This document shows, in pieces, positions 1 through 8,540 of a DNA stretch of 25,478 nucleotides. Below the pieces are notes generated by a model. It worked only from the letters and a program-made list of their open reading frames with translations, did no database searches and was not told the origin of the DNA. Each line of letters opens with the position of its first letter. Within the stretch, counting starts at the first letter, position 1. This DNA is from JAXGPP01 sp964436865. GTDB taxonomy: Bacteria; Planctomycetota; Planctomycetia; Pirellulales; Thermoguttaceae. A program made the translations under genes and the position numbers. The stretch spans positions 1 through 25,478 of the forward strand of contig CAYTFK010000065.1 in the NCBI GenBank assembly GCA_964436865.1, in the 5' to 3' direction.

Positions 1-345
1 GATGGCGGCATGTTGCTCATGCACGGCGGCCAGCGCTGGTGGTTGGCCTCGGTGTGGACACCTCGTCCCCGGCCGGCACCCGCTTCGGTCGCGAAACGCA
101 ACTGCCCGGTCTGCGGCGGCGAGCTTGAACTGGCACCGGTGCTCCAGTGTCCCTGCGGTCGCTACTACCACCTGGAAGACCCGGACCGGCGCAACGACCC
201 GCAGCTTCTGAATTGCTATCTCTCGGGGCCGTGCGGCTTGTGCGCGCACGAGCCCAGCCTCGAGCCGTCACTCCTGCCCGATCCGGGTGAGGCCCTCCTC
301 GGCGACTGGCTGCACGAGCAGGAAATGAATGTGTCTGGCCGCTGA
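1..345 (+). CDS. C-terminal part of a RING-like zinc-binding protein (5' truncated by window edge)
   Basis: The frame is open from base 1 to a TGA at 343-345, so this is most likely the 3' end of a gene that starts outside the window; the first ATGs at 10 and 19 need not be starts. The visible 114 residues contain a dense cysteine/histidine pattern: CPVCGG, then CPCGRYYH about ten residues later, then CYLSGPCGLC. This resembles treble-clef or prokaryotic RING-type zinc-binding domains, although the last ligands are spaced differently from the textbook pattern. Such domains occur in bacterial ubiquitin-like conjugation or protein-interaction contexts. An acidic tail follows. An intrinsic terminator lies 19 nt after the stop, so this is the last gene of its transcript. 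Zinc binding is a reasonable reading. The exact family and any E3-like role are inference, because the N-terminal domains are missing. Confidence 0.6.
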   Translation, partial: DGGMLLMHGGQRWWLASVWTPRPRPAPASVAKRNCPVCGGELELAPVLQCPCGRYYHLEDPDRRNDPQLLNCYLSGPCGLCAHEPSLEPSLLPDPGEALLGDWLHEQEMNVSGR

Positions 346-363
346 TCGCACGAGACTTATACG

Positions 364-401
364 AAGGGCGGCAGGGCTTACCGAGCCTCTGCCGCCCTTT
401 T
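364..401 (+). terminator. Rho-independent terminator
   Basis: An 11-bp stem (AAGGGCGGCAG, 364-374, pairing with 389-399) continues through a one-base bulge into a further 4 bp (GGCT/AGCC) with a 5-nt loop, and the T-run ends at 401. It sits 19 nt after the stop of the left-edge gene and 22 nt before the end of the convergent HEAT-repeat gene. The T tract is better on the plus strand. The stem could still help stop transcription arriving from the minus strand. Confidence 0.8.
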
Positions 402-422
402 CGTTCAGTAAAGCCGTTGCGT

Positions 423-2399
423 CTACCTCGAGGCGCGGTCGAGCAGCGTCTTGGCTCGCGCGGCGGTGTCGCCGGTTACGCCGGCGTCGAGCACTTGCTG
501 CATCGCCTTGGCCACGGCGCGGGGATTCTGCTGGACGACCTTATCGGCGATCTGCACCGCCACCAGCCCGGCGTCCTGCTTCAATGTCGGGCTCTTGAGC
601 TGCTCGACCGCCTGGTTGAGCGATTGGGGCGATGGCACGCGCGTGAGGACCTCGAGCACCAGCCGGCGTTCCTCGTCGCGGTTGGCGACCGCCATTGCCT
701 GGCGAGTCATGCTGAGCCGCTCGGCAGGGGGCATGTCAAGCTGGCGCGCGATGCGGATGTAGCCGCGGAGGGCGCGGACCTGGTAGCGGCCCGAGCCCTT
801 GGCCAGGTCGAGCAATGCGGGGCTTGCTTCGGCGCTCATCCATTCGCCGAGCACACGGGTGGCGGCGTCTTCGATCGCGGCATCGCCGCTCTGGGCGGCC
901 TTCGACACAACGTCCAGGGCTTTCGGTCCGCCCAGTGTGCCCAGCACTTCGAGGATCGCCGTCTTCTTCTCGACCGACGACGCTGCCATGGTGGCGGCCA
1001 ACTGCTCGCTGATCGCCTCGCGGTCGGCGGCGCGAACGGCCGCGGCCCGCAAGGCCTGCTGGAGGGCCGCCGCCTCATCGGCCGAACGGGCGTTCATCAG
1101 CCGCTCTGCCAGCACGAGCACGTCCTCGGCGGCGATCGTCTCGCCGAGGGCGCGCAGGGCGGCCGAGCTGATCTCCTTGTCGGACTCGTCGGCCGCCTTG
1201 AAAAGCGCCGGCACAGCGGACGCGATCCGCCGACGGCCGATGAGATCGATCACCACGCGGCGGGCCTTGGCGTCGCCGCTTTGGAGAGCAGCAGCAATCG
1301 CCGCATCGACCTCGCTGCCGCGAAGGCTGGCCAGGGTCGCCTGGGCCGCTCCAGCGACCGGTTCCTCGGCCTGGGCGGCTTCGAGCAACACCGGCACCGT
1401 CGAGGCATCGCCGATCTTCGCCAGAGCCTGGACCGCAGCAAGCCGGACCAGGGGGGACTCGCTCTTGGCGGCTTCGACCACCGCCGGGAGGGCCGATTTG
1501 TCGCGGCGATCGCCCAATACGAGCACCACCAGGTATTGCCGCAGCGGATCGAGTCCGGGAAGCTCTTTGACCAGGGCCGCAGTGACCTCCTTGGCCTCCA
1601 GCTCGCGGGCCGCGCGGAGCGCCACGTCGCCGACCATCTTGGGATCATCCGACTTGAGCAGCTCGATCACGAGCGCCGCGCCTTCCGGTCCGCGGGCGAG
1701 AATCGCTCCTCGCGTGGCGGCGATGACGTAGCGCGGAGCGAGCTCTGCTTTGCGGATCGCGTCGTAAAGTGCCACCGCTGCGTCGCTCTTGTCCTGCTCC
1801 AACAGCCGCTCGGCGCAGGTGAGGGCGGCATCGGCCATCGCCGGCCGCAGGGTTTCCGGACCGTTTAGCGCCTCGGTGAGCGTTTGGGTGGCCTGTTCGT
1901 TGGCAATCATGGCCAGCGACATCGCCGCCGCGCCGGCAACCAACTGGTCGGGACCTGAAATGAGCTTCTTCAACGCCTCAACGGCTTCCGCATCGCGGCG
2001 GACGCCGATCGAGTTGATCACGCCCACCAACAGCTTGCCCTGCAGCTTGCCGAGTGCGTCGCGCAAGGCGGCATCGACTGAAGGATCGGGGATCGGCTCC
2101 AGGGCGAAACGAGCCATGTGGGCCATCTTCTCATCGGACAAGAGGGCCGCCAGCGCCGGCACAGCTTCCTTGGTGCCGATGGTGGCGAGGCGCTTGCAGG
2201 CGATCACTTTCTCGAACTGCGACGCATCCGACTTGAGCAGCGCGGCCAGTTCCGCCGATTCGGCCGCCGGGTTTTCGCTGGGACGGGCGACGGTGCGGGC
2301 GTCCTGAACCGGGGCGGCTTCCTGGGCCGCCACCACGGCCGGCACGACGGCCAGCAGCCAGGCCGCCGCGGCGGGGATCAACATACGGAAGACTGTCAT
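423..2399 (-). CDS. Secreted HEAT-repeat protein
   Basis: A 658-residue protein with a clear Sec-type signal peptide: a basic/hydrophobic start, a run of Ala/Leu/Val to about residue 24, then an Ala-rich cleavage region before QEAAP. The rest is almost entirely degenerate alpha-helical repeats of about 30-38 residues, of the form helix, D-P or D-A turn, A-V-x-A-L-x-x-I. That pattern is typical of HEAT/armadillo solenoids, and I estimate well over ten repeats. Solenoids of this kind act as scaffolds; no catalytic motif is visible. It starts 63 nt after the stop of the Gfo/Idh/MocA gene on the same strand, so the two are probably co-transcribed. The ribosome-binding site before the ATG at 2399 is weak (GAG). 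It is probably periplasmic. The binding partner is unknown; the exported oxidoreductase encoded next door is a candidate. Confidence 0.85.
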   Translation of the reverse strand: MTVFRMLIPAAAAWLLAVVPAVVAAQEAAPVQDARTVARPSENPAAESAELAALLKSDASQFEKVIACKRLATIGTKEAVPALAALLSDEKMAHMARFALEPIPDPSVDAALRDALGKLQGKLLVGVINSIGVRRDAEAVEALKKLISGPDQLVAGAAAMSLAMIANEQATQTLTEALNGPETLRPAMADAALTCAERLLEQDKSDAAVALYDAIRKAELAPRYVIAATRGAILARGPEGAALVIELLKSDDPKMVGDVALRAARELEAKEVTAALVKELPGLDPLRQYLVVLVLGDRRDKSALPAVVEAAKSESPLVRLAAVQALAKIGDASTVPVLLEAAQAEEPVAGAAQATLASLRGSEVDAAIAAALQSGDAKARRVVIDLIGRRRIASAVPALFKAADESDKEISSAALRALGETIAAEDVLVLAERLMNARSADEAAALQQALRAAAVRAADREAISEQLAATMAASSVEKKTAILEVLGTLGGPKALDVVSKAAQSGDAAIEDAATRVLGEWMSAEASPALLDLAKGSGRYQVRALRGYIRIARQLDMPPAERLSMTRQAMAVANRDEERRLVLEVLTRVPSPQSLNQAVEQLKSPTLKQDAGLVAVQIADKVVQQNPRAVAKAMQQVLDAGVTGDTAARAKTLLDRASR

Positions 2400-2462
2400 C
2401 GTTTATTCTCGCTGTATACGGGTTGTTGTCTCGCCAGATCGAAGCGATGGAATCGCATCCTC

Positions 2463-3740
2463 TCAAATGTGCCACGGCTCGCGGAGTGCACGGGACCGCA
2501 TGCGGTTGGCCTCGTCGTCGCCGGGGAACTCTTCTTTCACCGGGTCGAACGTGAGCTTGCGGTTGAGCTGCCAGGAAATGTAGGCCGCGTGGCAGGCGAT
2601 GTGCGACTGGGCGGCCACGTCGGCGTTGGCGGCCGGCAGGGCCCGCGTCTTGACGCAATCGAGGAACTGGCGAAGGTGGTTGTCGGGCGAGGTGCCCGCT
2701 TCGGTGAACACCCGCATCTCGTGCCGCAGCGAAGGCGAGGTCTCCATCTTGCCGCTGTCGCCGGTCTCAACCCAGCCGGCATCGCCCTCGTAGCGGACGC
2801 TGCACGTGCCCAGGCCGAGCCAACCGGTGTCGCGCATCACGAGCGTGACGCCGTTGGCGTACTTGGCGATCACCTGGTTGCCCTGCGGCTCGAATTCGAC
2901 CGGCGTGGTGTCGTCGGCCTGGTTGGCCCACTGGCAGAGGTCGACGGTATGCGAACCCCATTCGAGGATCCCACCACCGTGGAAATCGAAATGCCCGCGC
3001 CAACGGCCTTGCACATAGAGCTTGTTGTAGGGCCGCCATGGGCAGGGGCCGAGCCACATATCCCAATCCACTTCTTCCTTGGGCGGCTCGGGTTCGGCGG
3101 GGAGCCACTCGTGGGTCACGCGCGGGTCGAGCGTGTTGGCATGCAGAGTCTGAAGCTTGCCGAGTTTGCCGCTGTGGGCCAGTTCGGCGGCGAGGAGGAA
3201 GTTGCCGATGTTGCGCCGCTGCGTGCCGGCCTGGTAGACGCGGCCGTAGCGGCGGATCGTCTCGGCCAGCGCGCGGCTCTCGGCGATGGTCATCGAGCAC
3301 GGCTTCTCGCAGTAGATATCTTTGCCGTACTTCGCCGCGGTGATCGAGGCCATGGTGTGCCAGCGGTCGCCGGTGGCGATGAGCACGGCGTCGATATCCG
3401 GGCGGTCGAGCATGTCGAACATCACCCGGTATGTCTTGCAGTCGTCGTTGCCGTACTTGTTGTCGATCGTCGCCTTGACCGCGCGGCGACGGCTCTCCTG
3501 CGAGTCGCAGACGGCGACGAAGTGGCAATCGGGTTGCTCGAGCAGCACGGACAGGTCGTGGCCGCCGCGGTTGCCGATGCCGAAGCCAGCCATGACGATC
3601 TGGTTGCTCGGGGCGACCTGGCCGTCTTTGCCCAAGACCTTTCCGGGGATGAAATGCGGTACAGCGAGGACGGCCGCCCCCGCTTGGGCCGCCGTCTTAA
3701 GGAATCGCCGCCGCGAAACGGCGTGTGCTTTTTCGGGCAT
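2463..3740 (-). CDS. Tat-exported Gfo/Idh/MocA family oxidoreductase (1)
   Basis: A 425-residue protein of the Gfo/Idh/MocA family, NAD(P)-dependent enzymes that oxidise or reduce sugars, inositols and related polyols. The N-terminus carries a twin-arginine signal (SRRRFLK, residues 9-15) and a hydrophobic stretch, so it should be exported already folded with its cofactor. A Rossmann glycine motif GFGIGNRG lies at 52-59, the family EKP motif at 145-147 (Lys146 is the usual catalytic lysine), and a WGSH motif with His264 at the position of the usual catalytic histidine. A GGAG tract (3748-3751) lies 7 nt before the ATG and fixes the start. It is followed 63 nt later by the HEAT-repeat gene. 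Planctomycetes carry many paralogues of this type; the substrate cannot be read from the sequence. It is distinct from the second member at 7178. Confidence 0.92.
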   Translation of the reverse strand: MPEKAHAVSRRRFLKTAAQAGAAVLAVPHFIPGKVLGKDGQVAPSNQIVMAGFGIGNRGGHDLSVLLEQPDCHFVAVCDSQESRRRAVKATIDNKYGNDDCKTYRVMFDMLDRPDIDAVLIATGDRWHTMASITAAKYGKDIYCEKPCSMTIAESRALAETIRRYGRVYQAGTQRRNIGNFLLAAELAHSGKLGKLQTLHANTLDPRVTHEWLPAEPEPPKEEVDWDMWLGPCPWRPYNKLYVQGRWRGHFDFHGGGILEWGSHTVDLCQWANQADDTTPVEFEPQGNQVIAKYANGVTLVMRDTGWLGLGTCSVRYEGDAGWVETGDSGKMETSPSLRHEMRVFTEAGTSPDNHLRQFLDCVKTRALPAANADVAAQSHIACHAAYISWQLNRKLTFDPVKEEFPGDDEANRMRSRALREPWHI

Positions 3741-4399
3741 GATGGGTCTCCGTGGTGGGATGAAATTCAGGAGGGTCAGGGATCTCCAAGCTAGGCCCTG
3801 GCGCGCGCCCTGTCAACGCCTTGCTTCTTGAGCCGTTCTGTGCCCACTATGTTGACGCGCATGTTCCCTTCGCGGGCATTGCTCGCCTCACCAATCCGGC
3901 TGGTTACCCGGCTTGCAGGCAATCGATGCGCAACAACAAACGCCGTGTTTCATTTTGTGCGTCGCGGGCCGGCGCGGTAAGTGTAAGGGAGGACGGGGTT
4001 TCGCATTGAACGGATAGATGTAACTTCATACATACTGTGAGGTACGTGTTGCACTTGACGCTGAATCCGCCCGACGATAGCGCGCAGCCCGAGCGCCGCG
4101 ACGAACGTCGCTGTCGTGTCAACGGTACAGATTCAGGTTATTGATGGTCGGTCAGGGCCGCCTCGCCGGCGACGGACCGCATTATAGCAGACGGTGGCTC
4201 GCCAAAGGGGGGTAAAATTGGCCGGTAGTGAACGAATTGTCATGATGTGAAACGACTTACAACTATTTTTTGCAGAATTCAGAAATTGACGCGGTGGCGC
4301 GCGAGAGTGGACCTACAGGAAGGGTTTGCACGCCCAGATGCGGCGCCGCTGCATTCGTTATCGATGCAAGAACAAGTAGTGCAAATAAGGGAATCTGAC
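3741..4399. other. Divergent intergenic region without a convincing gene
   Basis: This stretch separates the minus-strand Gfo/Idh/MocA gene from the plus-strand GH106 operon and must hold promoters for both. Short open frames on both strands show no recognisable protein features. The middle (about 4000-4270) is visibly less GC-rich than its surroundings and contains promoter-like boxes. One is TTGAAC/TACATA at 4006-4034, with a small inverted repeat. A lone TAAAAT lies at 4213-4218. An AAGGGA ribosome-binding site at 4387-4392 precedes the GH106 ATG by 7 nt. I see no riboswitch or RNA gene that I can support. Confidence 0.6.
4006..4034 (+). promoter_or_regulatory. Candidate sigma70-type promoter with overlapping inverted repeat
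   Basis: TTGAAC (4006-4011), 17 nt, then TACATA (4029-4034). Box matches are only moderate. The spacer and -10 overlap an inverted repeat, ATGTA-6 nt-TACAT (4018-4033), which could be an operator. If real, it would drive the GH106 operon with a leader of roughly 360 nt. Weak evidence only. Confidence 0.25.
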
Positions 4400-7044
4400 A
4401 TGCGAAGCTTCATTCCGCTGGCATGGGCGTTGGTGCTGTTTTTCGCTTTGCCAGTGGCGGCGGGGCCGTTCGACTGGCCGGACACAGTCGATGGGTGCCG
4501 CCCGTGGGCCTACAACTGGTGGCTCGGAAGCGCGGTGGATGAGGAGAACCTGGCGAAGGAGCTTGAGCGGTACCGCGCCGGGGGGCTGGGCGGGATTCAC
4601 GTCGTTCCGATCTACGGCGCGAAGGGTGCCGAGAGCCGCTACATCGACTACCTCAGCCCACGCTGGCTCCAGATGCTGGCGTTCGCCGTCAAGGAAGGAG
4701 AGCGGGTGGGGATCGGCGTCGACATGACCACCGGCACCGGCTGGTGTTTCGGCGGGCCGAATATCACGCCCGAACTGGGTGGGCGGAAACTGGTCGTGAA
4801 GCGCTTCGCGCCGACGGCCGACGGCAAGTTGCCGGCCGACATCGACACGAAGCGCGTCACGGTGCAGGCGATTGTCGCCCAGGGGCCCAACGGCGAGCGG
4901 GAAGAGATCACGGGCCGGCTTCGCAGCGACGGCACGCTCGACTGGCAGCCGCCGGGCGAGGGTTGGATGGTGGGCCTGGTCGGCCACCAGTTCACCGGCA
5001 CGATGGTCAAGCGGGCCGCACCCGGCGGACAGGGTCCGATGATCGATCCGTTCTCTCCGGTAGCGATGCGGACCTATCTCGAGCGGTTCACGGCGGCGTT
5101 TGACGCACCCGGCGTCGCGCGACCCCGGGCGATGTATCACGACTCGTTCGAGTACTTCGGCGCGAACTGGTCGGCCGACCTGCCCGCGGCCTTCGCCGCG
5201 CGGCGCGGCTACCGGGTCGAGGACGAGATTGCGGCGCTGGCCGGGGAGGGGGACGCCGACCGCGTGGCCCGCGTTCGCTGCGATGTGGGGGAAACGCTTT
5301 CGGACGTCGTCGTGGAAGACGTGTTTCCGCAGTGGGCCGAGTGGTGCCGGCAGCGCGGCATCAAGACGCGGAACCAGGCACACGGCGCGCCGGCGAACTG
5401 GCTCGACTTCTACACGGTGGCCGACATCCCGGAGACCGAGATGTTTGGGCACGGCGGCCCCGATCCGCTCGTGTCGCAGTTCGACGAGCACCTGGCCGGG
5501 GCCGATCGCGATCCGTTGATTTCCAAGTTTGCGTCCTCGGCGGCACACGTATCGGGCAAACCGCTATGCTCCTCCGAGAGCGGCACCTGGCTGGCGGAGC
5601 ACTTTTGCGAGACGTTCGAGGAGTTGAAGGCGGAACTGGATCTCTTGTTCCTCTCGGGCGCGAACCACGTCTTCTATCACGGTTGCGTCTATTCGCCCGA
5701 CGACGCGACCTGGCCGGGCTGGTCGTTCTACGCCTCGACGCAGATGAACCCGCGGAATCCGCTCTGGCGCGAGGCGCCGGTGTTGAACGAGTACGTCGCC
5801 CGGTGCCAGTCGATGCTCCGCGATGGGCTGTCGGATAATGACGTGCTCCTCTACTGGCCGATTCACGATGCCTGGAGCCGCGGCGTGGGAAACATGTCGG
5901 TGCACAACAAGGCGGCGCTGGAGGGCCCGCTGGGCGAAGCGGCGCGGATGTTGTGGGCCCGCGGCTACGGGTTCGACTATGTCTCGGATCGCTTGCTTGA
6001 GCCGATGACCGTCGAGAACGGGCGGGTGCAGGGGCGCGATGGTGCGCGATGGCAGGCAATCGTCGTTCCTCAGTGCCGGCAGATGCCGCACACGACGCTT
6101 GCGCGGCTTCTGGAACTGGCCGACGCCGGGGGGACGGTGGTCTTCGAACATGGCCTGCCCGAGGATGTGCCCGGATTGGGTCGACTGGAGGAGCGCCGGG
6201 CGGGATTCAAGGCGATGATCGAGCCGCTGCTGCCGGCCGCGGGCGAGGCGGACAGGCCAGTTCGCGAGGTGCATCGGGGACAAGGCCGCGTGCTCGTCGG
6301 GCCGCTGGCCAAGTGCCTGGAGGCTGCTGCGGTGAGGCGCGAATCGGCGGTCGATCATGCCGGGCTCAGGTTCATTCGCCGCCGGAATGCGGAAGGGTTG
6401 AGCTACTTCATCGTGAACCACGCCGTGGAAACGTTCGATGGTCGGGTGACGCTCGCTGCGCCGGCCGCCTCGGCGGTGATCCTCGATCCGCTCACCGGCC
6501 GGACCGGAGTCGCCAGCATGCAACGTACGGACAGCGGCACGACGATCCACCTGCGGCTGGAACCGGCCGCATCGGTCTTCGTGCGGACGTACTCCGAGCG
6601 GCAAGTGGACGGGCCGCGGTGGACGTGGCAGACACCCGGCGAGTTGGTGACCGAGATCGCCGGCCCGTGGAAGCTGGAGTTCATTGCCGGCGGGCCGGGG
6701 TTGCCCGGCGCGCGGCGGATGGAAAGGCTCCAGTCGTGGACCGAAGGGGGCGATGCGGCCGCCGAGGCCTTTTCGGGCACGGCCCGCTATGAGTGCACGT
6801 TTAATCTGCCGGAATCGGCTGCCGGCCAAAGGCTGCTCATCGACCTGGGCGATGTGAAGCATGTCGCCCGTGCGACGCTCAACGGCCGCGACCTGGGGGC
6901 GGCGATCATGCGGCCCTATCGGCTGGCGGTTCCGGCCGGGCTTGTAAAGGCACAAGGCAATGAACTCCAGGTTGAGGTCACGAACCTCGCCGCCAATCGC
7001 ATCCGCGATCTCGATCGGCGGAAGATCGAGTGGCGGATCTTCCA
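4400..7044 (+). CDS. GH106-like glycoside hydrolase 1 (3' end lost in scaffold gap)
   Basis: About 881 residues are visible before the N run. The ATG at 4400 is chosen because it begins a Sec signal peptide (MRSFIPLAW..., cleavage near PVAAG) and has AAGGGA 7 nt upstream; an in-frame GTG at 4247 would bury that signal. The body matches the large GH106 alpha-L-rhamnosidase-type architecture. An N-terminal barrel starts with WAYNWWLGSAVDEENL and continues with a GGIHVVPIYG strand, DSFEYFG (Glu251) and SSESGTW (Glu393). These two glutamates are plausible catalytic residues, with spacing close to that of the second GH106 here. A C-terminal beta-sandwich (about 746-881) shows DLGDVKHVARATLNGRDLG and breaks off at IEWRIF. 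In relatives only a few dozen residues follow. Rhamnose specificity is a family-level inference; GH106-like proteins are diverse. Confidence 0.85.
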
Positions 7045-7144
7045 NNNNNNNNNNNNNNNNNNNNNNNNNNNNNNNNNNNNNNNNNNNNNNNNNNNNNNNN
7101 NNNNNNNNNNNNNNNNNNNNNNNNNNNNNNNNNNNNNNNNNNNN
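7045..7144. other. Scaffold gap (100 N)
   Basis: Exactly 100 consecutive N, the conventional length for a gap of unknown size. It removes the C-terminus and stop of GH106-like protein 1 and the spacer before the next gene. Because 100 N contain no stop, a naive frame runs from GH106 straight into the following oxidoreductase. True length and content are unknown; further genes could be missing. Confidence 0.97.
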
Positions 7145-7177
7145 TCCTTACCAGAACCCACGCACGGGACTAATACG

Positions 7178-8464
7178 ATGACGCGCAAAATCAATCGACG
7201 CGACGCATTGAAGACTTCGGCTGCGTTCGGGGCGGCCTTGTGGCTGGGGAGAAGCGGCCGGGGAGCCGAATCGCCCAGCGAGAAGCTGAACCTGGCGCTG
7301 GTGGGCGTCGGCGGCCGGGGGGCGGACAACGTGGGCGGGCTGGCGAGCCAGAACTTCGTCGCCTTCGCCGATGTGGACGACTCGCGGGCTGGGAAGACGT
7401 TTGAGAAGCATCCGGGCGTGAAGCGCTACCGCGACTGGCGGAAGATGTACGACGAGGTCGGAAGCAAGGTCGACGCCGTGGTGATCAGCACGCCCGACCA
7501 TACGCATTTCCACCCGGCCTATGCGGCGATGCAGCTTGGGCTGCACGTCTACCTCGAGAAGCCGCTGGCGCACAACCTGTGGGAGACGCGGACGCTGTGC
7601 GACCTGGCCCGCGAGAAGAAGCTGGCCACGCAGCTTGGCGCGCAGCGGCACGCGATGAGCAACATGCATCGGGTGGTGGAACTGGTGAAGAGCGGCGCGA
7701 TCGGCAAGGTGACCGAGGTCCATAGCTGGATCGGCGGCACCCGAGGCATGCCCGACGTGCCGACCGACACACCGCCCGTGCCACCACATCTCGACTGGGA
7801 GTTGTGGATCGGCCCGGCCGAGTATCGCCCGTACCATCCGAGCATCTGCCCCTACGGCTGGCGGTTCTGGTGGGACTACGGGACGGCGGAGACGGGAAAC
7901 TGGGGCTGCCATATTCTCGACATTCCCTACTGGGCGCTCGATCTGAAGTACCCGACGAAGGTCGAGGCCTCGGGCCCGCCGGTCGACCCGGAGCGGACGC
8001 CGAAGGCGATGGCGATGCATTACGAGTTTCCGGCCCGTGGCGAACAGCCGGCGGTGAAGCTCCATTGGTATCACGCCGACAAGGGACCGGAGATCCTGCG
8101 GAAGCTCAAGCTCTCGGAAAAGGGCAACAACACGCTCTTCATCGGCAGCGAGGGGATGCTGCTTTGCGGCTTTGATCGGCGGGAGCTGTTGCCGAAGGAG
8201 AAGTTCGCCAGCTACAAGGCACCCGAGCCGTTCATTCCCGACTCACCCGGCTTCTACAAGGAATGGATCGCCGCGTGCAAAGGGGGCGAGCCGGCGACGT
8301 GCAACTTCGACTACTCGGGCCCGATGGCCGAGACGGTGCTGCTGGGCAACCTGGCGTATCGCGCGGGGGGCTTCGACTGGGACGCCAAAGCGCTCAAGCC
8401 GGTGGGCAACCCCAAGGCCGAGGCGATGATCCGCGAGGCGTATCGGAAGGGATGGTCGGTGTAA
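7178..8464 (+). CDS. Tat-exported Gfo/Idh/MocA family oxidoreductase (2)
   Basis: A 428-residue protein starting at the ATG 34 nt after the gap. A twin-arginine signal (NRRDALKTS, residues 6-14) precedes a hydrophobic segment and the Rossmann motif GVGGRG (43-48). STPDHTHFHPA (104-114) and YLEKP (125-129, with Lys128) are hallmark motifs of the family, and NWGCHILD (241-248) supplies His245 at the active-site histidine position. The C-terminal domain is the usual beta-sheet dimerisation and substrate domain. In well-studied relatives the enzyme oxidises a sugar hydroxyl, including C3 oxidation of glycosides. Its place between two GH106 glycosidases suggests it acts on sugars or glycosides released outside the cytoplasm. 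The substrate is unknown. It lies 76 nt before the URO-D-like gene, with the heptamer repeat in between. Confidence 0.93.
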   Translation: MTRKINRRDALKTSAAFGAALWLGRSGRGAESPSEKLNLALVGVGGRGADNVGGLASQNFVAFADVDDSRAGKTFEKHPGVKRYRDWRKMYDEVGSKVDAVVISTPDHTHFHPAYAAMQLGLHVYLEKPLAHNLWETRTLCDLAREKKLATQLGAQRHAMSNMHRVVELVKSGAIGKVTEVHSWIGGTRGMPDVPTDTPPVPPHLDWELWIGPAEYRPYHPSICPYGWRFWWDYGTAETGNWGCHILDIPYWALDLKYPTKVEASGPPVDPERTPKAMAMHYEFPARGEQPAVKLHWYHADKGPEILRKLKLSEKGNNTLFIGSEGMLLCGFDRRELLPKEKFASYKAPEPFIPDSPGFYKEWIAACKGGEPATCNFDYSGPMAETVLLGNLAYRAGGFDWDAKALKPVGNPKAEAMIREAYRKGWSV

Positions 8465-8477
8465 GGGAGGGGAATAC

Positions 8478-8540
8478 TGAATGCTGAATGCTGAATAGTG
8501 AATGCTGAAAGCTGATTGCTGAACGCTGAGAGCTCAACGC
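8478..8540 (+). repeat. Nine-unit heptamer tandem repeat abutting a start codon
   Basis: Nine consecutive 7-nt units based on TGAATGC: TGAATGC twice, TGAATAG, TGAATGC, TGAAAGC, TGATTGC, TGAACGC, TGAGAGC, TCAACGC. The array ends at 8540 and the ATG of the URO-D-like gene is 8541-8543. Units near the coding start are the most diverged. TGA in almost every unit closes all plus-strand frames, while the complementary strand stays open. It resembles the short tandemly repeated heptamers (STRR) known from cyanobacteria. A GGGAGGGG tract just upstream (8465-8472) faces the first ATG inside the repeat, not the gene's own ATG. Confidence 0.9.

Noticed and set aside
417..1868. Long plus-strand open frame opposite the HEAT-repeat gene
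   Set aside because: It is an antisense shadow in high-GC DNA: Arg/Gly/His-rich with no domain pattern, while the minus strand shows a signal peptide and regular repeats.
2118..3794. 558-codon plus-strand open frame opposite Gfo/Idh/MocA 1
   Set aside because: Composition is that of a shadow frame; the minus frame has Tat, Rossmann and EKP motifs.
3821..4122. Small overlapping open frames on both strands in the intergenic region
   Set aside because: No ribosome-binding site at a suitable distance, no hydrophobic, zinc or family pattern, and the two overlap each other.
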